A stretch of DNA of 64,000 bases. It comes from Wuchereria bancrofti (lineage: Eukaryota > Nematoda > Chromadorea > Rhabditida > Onchocercidae). The notes under the pieces are model-generated. The model had not been told where the DNA came from. It saw nothing but the letters and a program-made list of their open reading frames with translations, and did not search any database. Both the position numbers and the translations under genes were made by a program. Of the stretch, positions 38,973-52,900 are shown piece after piece. Position 1 is the first letter of the stretch, and every line of letters begins with the position of its first letter. The stretch covers positions 3,050,163 to 3,114,162 of the forward strand of contig SSBO01000009.1 of NCBI GenBank assembly GCA_005281725.1, written 5' to 3'.

Positions 38973-41900
38973 CGTACAAAGAAGGAACTCTTACGATATA
39001 TATGCCATAAAAAGTTGAAAATTTTGTAGTGCACCTGGTTCATGTGTCTAACATGATAACAACGTAGATTGAAGAACTATGAACATTAAGATGGTCTGTA
39101 AGGAGATTACTTTTACCGCCAATATAGTAATCTTTATCATATCATATCGATGATATCAACTGATAATGATGCCAACTTGTTACTAGAACATGTCTAATGA
39201 TTCTTACTTCTTCATACAAATTAAGTTACATAGTGTAAATATTTATAGGTAAAAGTAAAGCAAAGAAGTACAATTACCCTTCATATTAGAATATGTTTTT
39301 ATGTACTACATCATTGCTATCAATGATATTTTCATCTTCTGAGAAGACGAATCAATTCTCATTTATTTTACTGAAAATTCATTAATAATCATTCATGTTG
39401 TATAGAAATAACATTTCATAAATTTATATCTGAATCCATATATTTAGCAAAACAATAATCACGATCGTGATCAGAAGCTAATGTTATTATAATGGAAAGA
39501 AAATATGGTATACAAGAATGACAGCAAATACTGACATAGAAATTTTCTCGGAGTTTAAAATGAAAGAAAAAAAAAGTAAGAAAGTGTTTAGTATTAAATG
39601 TCATTTTGCACGTTCAATACGAGAAGGGAAAGTGATACGGCAGTATTCGACTGTTTGATGAAATGATGAAGTTTTAATGAAATGTTCCATTTTAAAAAAA
39701 GACCTATTTCGAAAACATTTGAAATAATTGGTTATTTCATATTATTTCACGTTATCAGCCAAAAAAAAAAAACCTTCTGTAATATATGTAGTAGAGAGTA
39801 TAAATTCTGTTTTGAATTAATGAATCGAAGTAGAGCAGATTATAATAAACAAAAGTGTTAAGGAAATTCAACCAAGGTCAGAGAGCAGCTTCACATGGTG
39901 CTTCGAATATCATTTCCAATACAACAGAGTGTACTTACCAACGAAGAACACACATATGAAGCTACTGGCTGTCATGGCCTTTGGAGTGCTCAAGAGAATA
40001 ATAAAATAAAAATGAAAGGGTAGAACAAGAAGGGAATTATGATACTGCACTGATAAAATATACAGTTTAAATGTGAATATCAGGATAAAAACATACTGAA
40101 GTAGGAAATGAGCAGACTAATACCAACAATACTTTGTTTCCGCTAGTTTTGAGTGGGAACACATATACAATGGAAAGAAATTACAGCAAAAAAACAAAAA
40201 GTCGTAATTACAAATCTTTGAAATTCTCAGAGGTATAATATCAAAAGTAAAAGTAAAATTTTACTTTTACTTTTATCTTTTATCATTAAAATCTTTCACT
40301 TCCCTATATTCGTCTATTTTGCCCACAATTCGTTCTTCAAAAAAAAAAGTAAAAGCGAACTACTGACCATTGTTAATCTTCTGTAGCATAACCTATTATA
40401 TTGCAGAGTTAGATTTATTAGTCGTGGTCATGAAAGAGGATAAAAATTATTTTGATATCTGTCATAATATAATGGCACTTATTCACAAGATTTTTCAAAA
40501 TCGGGCGAATTCCTTGGTCACTATGAATAACAGTGTCTATGAGATACTATTATAACGATGAATTGTATCTCAGCTTTATCTTTTTTAATGCTAGCTCTAA
40601 ATATTGCAGAAAATCACCTGGTGACATACCCTATCAACGGACTGTATATGGCCTTTTGCAAACTAAATTCAGTATTGCCTGAACCTCATATATTCAAGAA
40701 ATGCTTTCAGTTCTTTGGATTATCGTGAGCATGGCAACAGCAAGTCAGTATAATGTGACATTTACACAGCAACCAAACATGATGATGCTAGAGCACTACA
40801 AATCTAGCTTTCTGAAGTAGGTATAGAGTAATCCTTATTCTCAAACTCATCCTATTATATTCATGTAAAAAAACCTAACTTTTGTTGAGTAGCTGATAAC
40901 ATCATTCTGAAAAATTTGAATCAATTATGTCAAATTAAATTAGTTCAAATTATAATAATTTGGAAATTTCATCTTCTCATCATCAAGTTTATCTGTGAGT
41001 CTAAAAATCAAGACAGAAATGCAGAATGAACTATCATAACACTGTACAGTGTGCTACAACGGTACTGTAACAGTATAATGTAACAGTAAAGTTAACAGTA
41101 TCAGTGGTATTGGAGAAATGTGAGTAGAATTCAGTATTCGTAAGCGTTTCTTTCACAGTAATCTAAGTAATAATTAGATTTTTTTTGGAACCAATATAGT
41201 CAATGTTAATAATTAATAATTATAGTTTAGATGTACCAATCCTTCATCGTTTCTTATCGTACAAGACTAGTAAACACGTCCGTCAAACACACGTAACCAT
41301 ATCTGCTCAGGAAACAACTACAACCCTACCATAAACGAAAACTGAACCTAACACTACATACAATTAGGGAAATATTACGCTGACTTTTACCGTTGCCGCA
41401 TCTTACGTCCGTGTATGGGTCGTTCTGAAAAGTCGTCGTCTCAGTTCCGCAAAAAAAAAATCTAAATATCTGAGAATTTTTTTTTACCGGGGATACAAGA
41501 AGGACAGTTGCGGCGCATTCTTCCTTATGTAAACGTCTCATATGGCTTAAAGATAATTATTTAGAGTAATGTGAAGTACGCGAAACGGACGTGAAATATA
41601 TTAATCCACAAGTAATTAAATTCTTTAGATAGGGATCATTTCCCCTCTTGGTATATTTAGGAAATATTGGAATATTCTTGTCTTTTGATCAGAATAAGAT
41701 GCACATCTAATCTATAGACTAAAAAGGTAGTGAAGTAACAACTTAGGTACCTTGCTGTGAACAAATACTTATCAGTTCAGTTTGCATTTTTTTTTTTAAA
41801 TGGGAAAACAGAATGTTGAGAGTTATACGATTAGTTCTCATTTCATATTAGCTTCCTTTTTTATACCTATTCAGAAACAAAGTTATTATTCGCAGTTTAC

Positions 41901-42765
41901 ATCTATTCCCTTAAACACCGCAATTTGTTAGAATAACTATTTCTTAATGAAATCCTAGTTTGAGAACTTTGATTACAACTTTTATCTAAGGAATTTTAAT
42001 TCTTTGGTAGAAAAGACACCTATAAATGACAAAGTTTACCATCAGTCCTAACTTCCAACTTCAATAGAGTCATCTGACCTATTCATTCCCTGCGGCTTTT
42101 ATGAAAATGAAAAATTCGCGGACTAAGTATGAAATATCTAGAAAGCACTCATAATGCTAACCACTGTTAAGCATTTCATCTAAGGGACTATAAGTCGCCC
42201 AAATTCTTTGTAATAATTTTTATGGAAATTAATATCCAACTTATATTAGTGAGACATTTTCAGAAGGAAATATCAAATTTCTTAATAAAAAAAGAGAAAG
42301 GAAAAAGGTAGCTGATACATGTTGTAGCACTGCCATAGAAGCCTTCCAATGTTAGATGAATGGAGTTATATTATTCAGGTATGATAATATGTACGTGCAT
42401 CATTACTGAATGTGTGCTGAAATGAATGCAAGGATAGTTGGCGAGCCAATAGCCCAGTCCTTGGCCTATGCAAGACAAGTTGATGTATGTCTAACAAGTA
42501 TCTTCGCATGTATGGATGGATAGGGCAGATATTGGTCACACTGACCCCACATATCGGATGCATGTTACACCGGTAAATGCCTTATGCTTGGCCTTATTCG
42601 TCTGCCTTCGTCCTTGCATTTGTGTCAGACAAATCGATTGCTTGTTTATAGTTAGTACAATACTCTTGATAGCACCTAATATACGTAGGAGCCTATACCG
42701 ACCCACCCGGTGAAAGTACCATGTTATAATGAGCAATGGACATAATGAAAGTCTAGTATGCGACA

Positions 42766-42933
42766 GCAAGGTGTTCGTTCTAGTCAGGAAACTCACCTGG
42801 TGATGATGAATGCACCACCGTCTAAGTTTGCCCTTTCCCTGGATAAGAAGAACGCAATGTAGATGGACAGAACTGCTTTGCTTCACCTGTTCGACGGTCC
42901 AGCTAGTAATCCTGACTAGAACGAACGTCTTGC
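42766..42933. repeat. Inverted repeat, arms of about 28 bp
   Basis: The arm at 42766-42793 is matched in reverse complement by 42906-42933, with a perfect 17-base core (42773-42789 against 42910-42926) and about 110 bases between the arms. The block is visibly less AT-rich than its surroundings. It could be a small foldback or MITE-like element, or a hairpin RNA source; no transposase was seen. Confidence 0.7.
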
Positions 42934-43950
42934 CGCCACATACTTTCATTGTTCGGACGGTACTTAACCATATCAAATTCCAGGGGTAAATATTGTCGTT
43001 CCTTTCTCTTTTTTCATTCCTCTCATTTCTTTTATTGTATGATTCCTTTCATGTTTTCTTTTTTGTCTAATGTTGAGTTAACCAATCCCAAGATCTCGAA
43101 ATCATCATGACATTTGAATTAATAAGTGAATCGAAACAACTTCATTAGTGGATAAAAATGCATAGAAATACATAAATAAGTAAACAACAGTAAAATAAAT
43201 AAATTGTTTCCTGCCTCGTTTGGTCATATTTCAAAGACACATGTATACACGCGTAAAGGAAACTCCATTCAATGTATTATGCCCGTAATATACTTGAGAA
43301 GAAAAATGAAATATACGACAGATAAAATGAAAAGAAACATTTCGAAAACATCTAGTAAAAAAACACCACTTGAACAACTAGCTTCCTCCAAACAAACTAG
43401 AATGTGAAATAAAATTCTACAGTGAAGGGGAGAGAAAGAGAGAAAATGAGGTACCAGTAATAAATTACGTAAGGGAATTAAGATCTTAACAAAAGTGTAA
43501 CTAAGTACTATGATCGTCTCACTATTGCAGTTGGACCTAAAAAACGTGGAAAAAGGCAAAAACTAAACAATAGTAGGTTCGAACAACACATAAAGAATTA
43601 GGATGCATGCGATACTCTCCAATTTCCTAAAAAGGTACATTGTAGCGTCGGAAGACAAGTAAATTAACGCCAGCAGGCAAGTGAACTAAAAAAAGGAAAA
43701 AGGAAGCTATTAATTATGGTGAAGTTCCGGTAAAGTTTCGAAACATCAACTACTTGTCATATAACTATCTCGCAGTATTTGATGTTTGAAAATGGAAATA
43801 ATGTTGTCATGGTGACAGAGACAGTAAAAAAGCTTACTTTTCTTTGCAGAAAGACTACACTTAGTGATTACAACTGCACTTTTATCACTTGGTGTATAAT
43901 TATTACAAGCAAAATTATGCAATGTGAATGAAACTCAGAAAGGAAATGCA

Positions 43951-46900
43951 TTATAATTCTGACTTTTCAAAACAACTATTTACATGCTTTGCACAATCAG
44001 CTAGCTGTAGCAGGCACTGTGACAAACTACAACCTTCACCTGTAATCTGAATTTGAAGTAACAACCGATAAATGTCCTTCCAAAGATCCAACATTTTCGA
44101 ATTACAGCGTGCTACCAAACACTGCAATTTAAATTGGAAATTGGTAGTGCAGAAACTAAAAAAAATGAAACAAAAAGAATTTCGGGTAAATAAATCTGCC
44201 ATACCTGCAGAGCATCCTTGACAACGTTTCGGACATATTGCACAAAGAGATGTAATGTTTCGCGATAACTATTAAGATGCATTAAAGAATCATCCTCCTG
44301 TAAAAAAAAAATAAGTTAAAAACTCATGAATTTTCTTGCAGTTGGTATCACGTGAAGAGATTCAAAAATAATCTCATGTATAACGCTATCATGTAAAGAA
44401 TCGTGAGTTCAAAATTAAGGAATTTAGGATGAAATCTCAGTAGCTCTAATGCGTTGAATATGTACTCAGAAACAACAACAAAAACAATAGCAATAACAAT
44501 TATCCGATTAAAGCAATGCGACCTCAACCATCGAAAGTTTGACTGCTGACAGGGTTAGACAAAATTGAATGTTCTTTTCCGAAAGAAAAACGTACAACCC
44601 TAACTACCTGTCATCGCTTAATCATTAAATCGTAAACATTGTTCAAATGATATAACGTATATTTCATGCGTTTATAAATTCATGTATAAAATCAACCAAA
44701 ATTGAATGGAATCATTCCCTTACTTCGTTGTAATATATCGATTTTTTACTGTTATTCCAATGATTTCTGCTAAGATTAAGACAAAACTTCATAATATATC
44801 CAAAATGTTTAATATCAATGCTCACACCTACAAAAAAAAGAATGTGAAAATACTAACAAAAAATTCTTTCTTCTCTTCCTCTGAAGCAGAAAGTGAGCTT
44901 TCCAGGTGCAGCATTAATGGTTGAGTTGCTACGAATAATGCAGCCAATGATCTACGTGAACGTTTGATGCGTGCATCGGCAGTATTGACACGTGTATTAA
45001 CATCTGAAAATATTAGATAATTAAGAATTAAAATCCTCTGCTGTTTAATAAAAATCCCTTTCTACAGGTTTGAAAACATGAAATAATAGTGTCGTGTTGC
45101 TACTGTAATAGTGGAGTTCAGAAATATTTTGCGCTTCAAAAACTTATAGAACTTCATGATAACTTATCAGAACAAACTTTTGAAGTGAAAATACGAACCT
45201 GAACATTTTGTACTCTCCAGAGTAGCTCTCAAGGCTGTTATACACTCCCGAAGACATATTTTTTCTTGCTTTTTGGGTGACTTTGTTCTTGTAGCTCTAG
45301 TAATCTTCCCCATCACATAGTTGAAACATGCGCTATAATACTCGATCGCTTGTCTTTCATAATCTTTTAGCTTACGAGGTAAGCCAACAGTGCTGTATTG
45401 CTGTAATAGTCAAAAATATTGGTGTAACACGTGTGCTGCTATAATACTTAAAAAATGAATGATAAAGGATCAAACGCATATCAACATGAAATTGCGGGAA
45501 TAATTGGAACAAGAAGTATGCGTACCCCAAATTATTTTATAGGAATGAAATCTGTTTTTTCAATGATAAAAAAATGGAACATCGGTTAAATCAGTGATTG
45601 GAAAAAAGAAAAAAACGTGACAGAGAAGTGTCAGGCAGATATAGGTCAACCCTATAGCATAAAAAGGTGATTATTGATAACACAGTAAAAATAATTCAGC
45701 AAATAAAAATAATTCTAAATAATAATTCAGCAAGTCGTTCCAGAAATTTAAACAGCTACGACGAAATATTAGCAAACCAACAATATAAATACAGCTTACC
45801 GCTGCATGCTGGAATAATTTACCGAACCGAAACAAAATTTCAATAATACACCGGTCAGCCGCATAATGCATTTTTGGAGAACATCTCACAGAATTACGAA
45901 TTAAGGTGTAAGCTGATTGAGCACGAACCAAAAATTCATGTATTTCAACTGTCATCTACAAAAACATTTAGGCAAATAAAGACAGTCATAATTTTTGACA
46001 ACAATGCAACCTAAAAAAGTGAAAACTCGTTTAAACTTTTTTAGCAACGAATTCAATTACGAATATAAATCCAGCTTCAGCATTTAGCAAATCAAGAATC
46101 CATATAGCTTTAACTAAAATCAGTCTTCAGTGTCCTTCATTCAATCAACTATGCATTAAAACACAGAATCACCTTTTCAGGATGACTTTGTATCATTCCC
46201 GGTTGCACATTGTCTTGAAGCCTTACTGCATAGGTGAGGTAAATACCAGCCAAATCCTTACTAATACTTTCAAACAGTGGGAACTGAGCACCTCGAAAAT
46301 CAGCAATGGTAGTCAGTGCACGCTGATAATGCTCGATTGCCTGCATATTAAAGTAATAAATAATATGACTGAGCAAACAACAGTGAATAGGAAAGAAAGA
46401 AAAAATGTGCCTCAAGAAACTCTACATATTTGGAATAAACTTTCTTCTGCTTTTTACATGAAAAATTCAAACCAAAGAACAAAACCCATATTAACCTCCA
46501 AAACGCAGTTTTTTTCTTTCTCCGGATCATATGGCAAACTGAAATCAGTAAAATACATTTGGCAGTGTAACTGTAAACGATACAGTTGACCAATATTTGA
46601 CAACAAAAATGCCTCGTTGACGTGATCACCAACCAAACCAAATAGTGAAATGCCCTAAAAAAATTTTCGAACGTCGTAATAAAAAATACAACCAAAAAAG
46701 TTTCTAAAGCCAATTCTAAAAGACGACTGCTAAATGTAAATAGTTCTAAAAATAAAATGAAACAAGCGATTTCGTTCATGAAAAGAAATAAATAATTAAA
46801 ATGAAACTGGTGATAACAACTTCACCTTTTTAAGCATTATATTTTTAAACGTTATATATTTTAAGCATCAACAGATTATATCTACTGCTGTCAATAAAAA

Positions 46901-49900
46901 AGCATAATTATTAGTAGAATTAAACTTGAAATCTGCGAATATAGAGATATAACTATTTAATATATAACTGCATAATATTTAATACAGTACCTGTAAAAGC
47001 AACTTTTTCCCGGCTTTCACGGTCCTCTCAACCATTTCTTCCGGTTCCATAACACTTACTACTTTACACGAAGTATCATTTGTAGTATCCAGCGCATTAA
47101 CATCCATTGCTATGTATTGCTGCATTGTTTCTGGAAACAGGAAAATAACTGTTTTTGCATTTCATTTGTTTCAAAAGAAAAAAAAAATTTTTTTTTTAAA
47201 TTGATACTCCTTTGACTTTCATCCATCACATTTTGCACTAAGAATAACTCTTACTGTCGTAGGATATATCAAATAAGAATCATTAACCTTATTCAAAAAT
47301 ACATGAATGAGGTAATAAGTAAACAATCAAAAATACTTGCCTTTATCAGTAAACAACTTTGTTCCTTTCTGTGCCGCACGCTGCACGAAGCCTTTAAGTC
47401 GCTCTATATGATAAACAGCCAAAATATTTTTCAAATTACCCAAACGACGAGCTAACTGATCTGGATAAAGAATAGCATCCGCGGTCGGTGGGAATAAGGA
47501 CATCGGAGCTGTAAGATATAACCAGTGTAGATGAAAGCAGTAAGTTTATCTGCATAAAACTTAAAAATCACAGGCTTTCATTTTATTTTTCATTTTTTTT
47601 TTCGAAAAAAAAGAATAAAATTAAAAAATTGAAAATAAATACAGTATAGAAAAATGATTTACCAATTTTTTTACCAGTTGCAATAGCCACATCAGCAGCG
47701 CGCTCCGAAATTGCTAATAATTCGACAAATGGCATGTGGAACGTTTTCGGGAATGCCCAACTATATGGACGATCTGAAAATATTCTAGATTAAAAGAAGT
47801 TAGAGAGAATTTGACAGAATTTCGCATTAAAGATAAAAAATCCAGTAAAGATCTTGTTTAGCAGTATAGTCAAGCATATTCTAAACACGCGCTGCACTGA
47901 ATACTAAATGACAAAGATGATATCTTAACTGATCATTCTATGATGGATTTCAGTTCATAGCTAGGATGGTTCTGCAAAAAGAATTTGCACATAAGCTCAC
48001 TATCCCACATTGTTTGGAATTATACATGCATAAAATATACTTCTAACATAGTTAAAATAATGAAGAAAATATGATTTAAAGCGTTGCAAAATACAGCAAC
48101 TTTTCAGATGTTATAAAGTAAAGCTCACTGAATACAATTTTAAATGCTCTACCAACTAATAAAAGCAGTATTCACTAATTAAATAAGCATAATGAATTCT
48201 TCCACTTCCATACTGTCAATCCAATTTTACAATTCCTCAAGAGTTATTTAAATTTTATGTCAGAAAGTGTATATCCAACAAATTACAATGTATTTTCTAG
48301 AGGAAAACGAAATCTGCAAGTTTTGGAATGACGTCTTCTTCCTATGAAATTTGTTTCCTGCCTACCCTGCTCTTCCTGAGTCTGTGGAGGTCATTCATCG
48401 GTAACTTACGCTTGTCGTAGTTACTCTGCAATATCCCTGACACAGAAAACTGAAACACTAACTCTGAAATATCCCTGACACAGAAAACTGAAATGCTCAC
48501 TTTTTGATTTTTATCAGTTTTACTTCATGTTATGCATATTCTAATACTTCCGATAACCTCCCATTTTCCCTCTTTCCTAGTGAACGTGTGTTATCCCTTT
48601 CGAGAGATTTAAATAGTATTATATTATATAAGCCAGAACACCCTCGAAAATAATGCTTCAATTCGCAGCAAATGAAACTTCAACTATAAAAACATTACAT
48701 AAATTATAAAAACAAGTAAAAACTACCTTTATCGCTTCTACAGATTTTTGCAAGAGATCCATCACAGATTCCAGCACAATTAGCAGAATTTAAATTGACA
48801 GCAACTGTAGCAGCGGTAAAAGAATTGGTTTGGATCTGAATGTCACTCTCAGTAGAGCCAAAATACCCAACTCCTTTCGATTCATTTATATGTCCTCTTT
48901 TTTGAATTCCGGAACCATTATCACCAGAGTCATCCAGTGATGAAGATAGTGGAGTCGTTGCAGCAGTACCATCAGCAGAAAATACCGAGTATGAATCTTA
49001 ATAAAATTATGTGAGCATAGCTGAATACTGTTCATCATAAAAAACAAAGTTAAAAACTGCTCACCATGATTATTATTGAGGCAATCTAATGCTTGTGCTT
49101 TGATCTGCTTATCACGATAGCAACGTTTCAGATCAGCCTGGAGAAAAACTGATTAACCCAAGAAGCAATGAAGCAGAGAAACAGTAATATATTCTAATTA
49201 CCATAAAATGTTAGACACTGAAAAAGAAATAGATAGATTATGTGCATAACTTCCTCATTTCATTATTACTTTTAGTTCTCAGCATAAATGAACTTTACCT
49301 TAGCCTGGTCTTTAACCGGCAGTGAACTACACGCAATATTACCAAGAGCTTCCGCGATATGACACATCATCGCAGGAAGTAAAGCTCGCGCTGTGGCTAG
49401 ATTTCGTTGAGCATGTTCGGAGTTTAGACCTGCGTTCAATGCGAGCACCGCAACTGAAGTAATGTTGATTAGTAAACTAATCATTCACTCACTAGTAAAT
49501 TATTAAACTTTATTGTTAAAAAAATCAAGACAAGAACAGAAAAAGAGTAATTAAATTTAATTTATTGGATTTTTAATCAAGATGAATTTAAAAAAATATA
49601 ATTACACTTCGATTTATAGCAGATTACCTTACTTTTAATTATTGTTTTTTAATGTTGGTATATTGATTTATTACGTAGTTTCTTCTTAAAAATACGTGAA
49701 AGAATGAAAGCTTCTTTTTAAAAATGTGTGCAAGAGTGAAACAATTTCACTTAATTCATTAATATGTCCATGAATTGTTATGGACATTAGTAGCTTTACA
49801 AATCATGGAATACTGATTTACATGCAGTTAATATCAATAACATTAGGTTCTCCACGATCGTGTTATTTACTGTTATGATCTTATTGTTTATTTGTTATTC

Positions 49901-52900
49901 AATCCATGATTTGCGAAATTAAATACTAACGACAGCAGTAGAGTCCAACACGTGCAAATCTCAATGTTCGGCCATATCTTGACAAAACGAATGAACTATC
50001 AGCCAACATACGATAGGCACTTCCAGCACGAATAAACAAAATGGAACGGACATCTACCTTAAGCATTGCGTCTGCTTCTTCTACAAATAAACAACTTTCA
50101 AAAAATCAGTTCGCCAAGATATCAGTAATGTACGTTTCCGAATGATCAAATAAGAAGAATATTTTTTGGCAAAAGCGAACGAAATGATAAGAGATAAAAA
50201 AAGAATAACGAAAGAATAAAAAATAAGTAGCGGTTGCACTAACCTCTCCCAAGATCAATGTTCGTGCCCATATCTCGGATAAAAGACATCGGATCAGGCA
50301 AAGGTTTCCCCAGCCGTTGAGCCTCTTGTTCCATCTGATCAAATAAATCCATATATCGCAAACCCTAAATATGAATAAAAACATGTTCATGATGAAATAA
50401 TAAATAATTTGACCAATGAAAGCACTAGTATCCTTCACTAATTATCTCATAGAAGTCATTCATACTAAAGCAGAAAACCCGCGAAAATTCACGGTATAAA
50501 GAAGAGACAGAGAGAACATAATCATTTTTCCTTCTTTTATCAAATGCTCCTAATAAACTGTCGGAAAAAAAGCAGTAAAGCAGCAGTCATTACTATACAC
50601 GAATTTTCATAGGATTTACCCTATGCCTCCTTTTGATAAAAAGAACTAACTTCTAAACAGTGTTCTAGGGCTTCCTTACAGCAGTCTTCCTTTGTTGCAC
50701 AATTTGGTAACGTACGCAACTTTGGTGGCTTCTCACGTCTACTAACTGTGTAACGTGTCTTCATCAATGACTCAATCTGCAAAATAATCCCTCATTTGTA
50801 TTAGATATATCATCTAAGCTACGTTACCAAATTCTGATCCAAACAACACTGAATTAAAATCCAATCATTAAAAACAGACTAGAGTGAATTATAAAACCTA
50901 GTGCCGCAGCTTTATCTGGAAAGATTACTTTTAATTCTAAAATACTACGGACTTAACCTTCTTTTCTCTTTCACTGTCCATTTTATATATTCATTTCACT
51001 CAAGCACTCTTTAACTCCTACCGAAATAGCTGCATAACTGGCGTATTCTTCACCGTATTCTCGCTGCCATCTATCATCATAAGTCCACTGAGGTTCAGCA
51101 CGTTCCATCTCCTCTTCTTGGCCTGCACTACGTTTCACTGCGTCACAACCATATGAAAGATACAAGTTCGCCAGCAAATAATATACACATGCTACTATCT
51201 AAAGAAAATGTAAATATTTGAGTAAATCAATTGCTTGAGCAAAGTAGATTCTAGTGCAACAACCATTTCCTCATGTAAACTGAGTATCATAATCGTGATA
51301 TCACACTAGATTTAAACTCATTCATCTTAAAAAAAAGAGGAAAAAGCCGTTGCTAAAAAATTACAGTCCGAAATCTTATTTGCACACTGCTCGAGAAAAA
51401 CCCAAATAGACTAATGATTACATCCTCCCCACGGAAATATGAGATTAACTTAATTCGGAATAAAGCGATGAATAAAACTGAAACTTGAGAATAGTAACAG
51501 TAAACCAACCTGTGGATGTTTGTTTCGATCAATAATACCCAAGCATACATTCAAAAGACGAAATGCAGCATTAGCAATACGTTTTGGACGTCTGTGCGCT
51601 GAACGACGCATAAGATTACGAGCTACCTGGAGAGAAAAAGTTGAACTACAATATAACCAAAAGACTCGTTATAAATCGAAGCAGTGAAAAGCCCGTTATT
51701 CTATCCCGTTACTCTTTGCCGCATATGAACAAATGGAAAATATAACTCTTCTAAGAAACAGATGAGAACAATGAGCGAATAATTTTCGAAACTCTCATTT
51801 CGATTTCTTGAAAATAAATCTCAAAAGTAAATTTGAATGGAAAAATCAAATTGGAAGATTCAGAATTAAATGTGAAACAATTTTTTAAGAAAATGAGAAG
51901 CAGTGATCCCTTACTTTATAGATAAGTATTCCGACACTCAGTGTAAATGGATTAGCTGTAGAATCTTCCAAAAGATTACCACAAAGCGGTGTCAAATCCC
52001 ACAATCGCAACATTGGTTCACGATCACTGTCTCCTTTATCTGCATTAAATAAAATGCTTATATAAATATTTCTTTTTTTTTAAATAAATACTTTCCCCAC
52101 AGAGAAGAAGAGTTTCTAGACTAATTTAAAGATTTTTTTCTTTATTCTTTTGATCCATTCGTACTTCTTATATTGATAAATAAGTGATTCTCTCTTCCAA
52201 GAAAGGCATTTTACCATGACACAACCAATATGTGTGTCCTTCTTGCGCAACTTTGTCCTGAAGAAATGCGATGATGTTTTCCGCAACATTTCTTAAAATG
52301 AGTGGGTCAAATTTTGAATTTTCCAAATGTGGGATATCTTCGGTACGAATCAACTCATACTCCTGGAAATGAAGTGAAGTGAGCAAAACAGCTAAGTAAA
52401 TGAGAAAGCTGGAGATCGTAGCAATGCAATAAAAGTATCAAACTATAAAATTTCTTTTTATTAAAGTAAAAAAAAAAAAACTTTTAGAGATAAAAATATT
52501 TAAATGAAAACTTGCCTTCACATAGCCACCTAAATGCCAACAAAGTAATGCTTCAGGTGCATTACACATTGACTGATCCAAATACAAGTCTACCCCGGTT
52601 AAGAAGTTGATAGGACGTTGTTTGAGATCTCTGAAAATAAACAAAAACAATTCTACTTATTTACCAAATCATTTTTTCTTTTTTTAAACAGGAAAACTCA
52701 ACAGAATTGTAGCGTAGCAATGCACAAACGGACTAACTTGGGATGTAAAGTAACACAAGGGTTAGATTTGCAACCAAATATAGGTAAATTAACATCAACA
52801 AGCATATTGAGATCATAAAAATTCCACAATCGACCGTAAGCATCTAGTTCGACCTACAAAATAAATAAGCAAATAAGTTCATCCGAAGTGTCAGCATTGG

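Larger units (their letters stand above)
38074..43950. other. Gene-poor interval (about 5.9 kb)
   Basis: No intact gene was recognised. The left part should contain the kinase promoter and the right edge the 3' UTR of the EDRF1-like gene. It includes short plus-strand stretches that look once-coding (38.66-38.97 kb and 39.87-40.02 kb) and a less AT-rich block at 42.4-43.0 kb with an inverted repeat. Confidence 0.5.

Noticed and set aside
42536..42976. 146-codon minus-strand open frame
   Set aside because: No recognisable domain, no splice context, and it crosses an inverted repeat. It is kept only as part of the island finding.
46348..46779. 143-codon minus-strand open frame
   Set aside because: It runs across two introns and a shifted reading of EDRF1 exon 46496-46654. 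The EDRF1 frame explains the coding signal.
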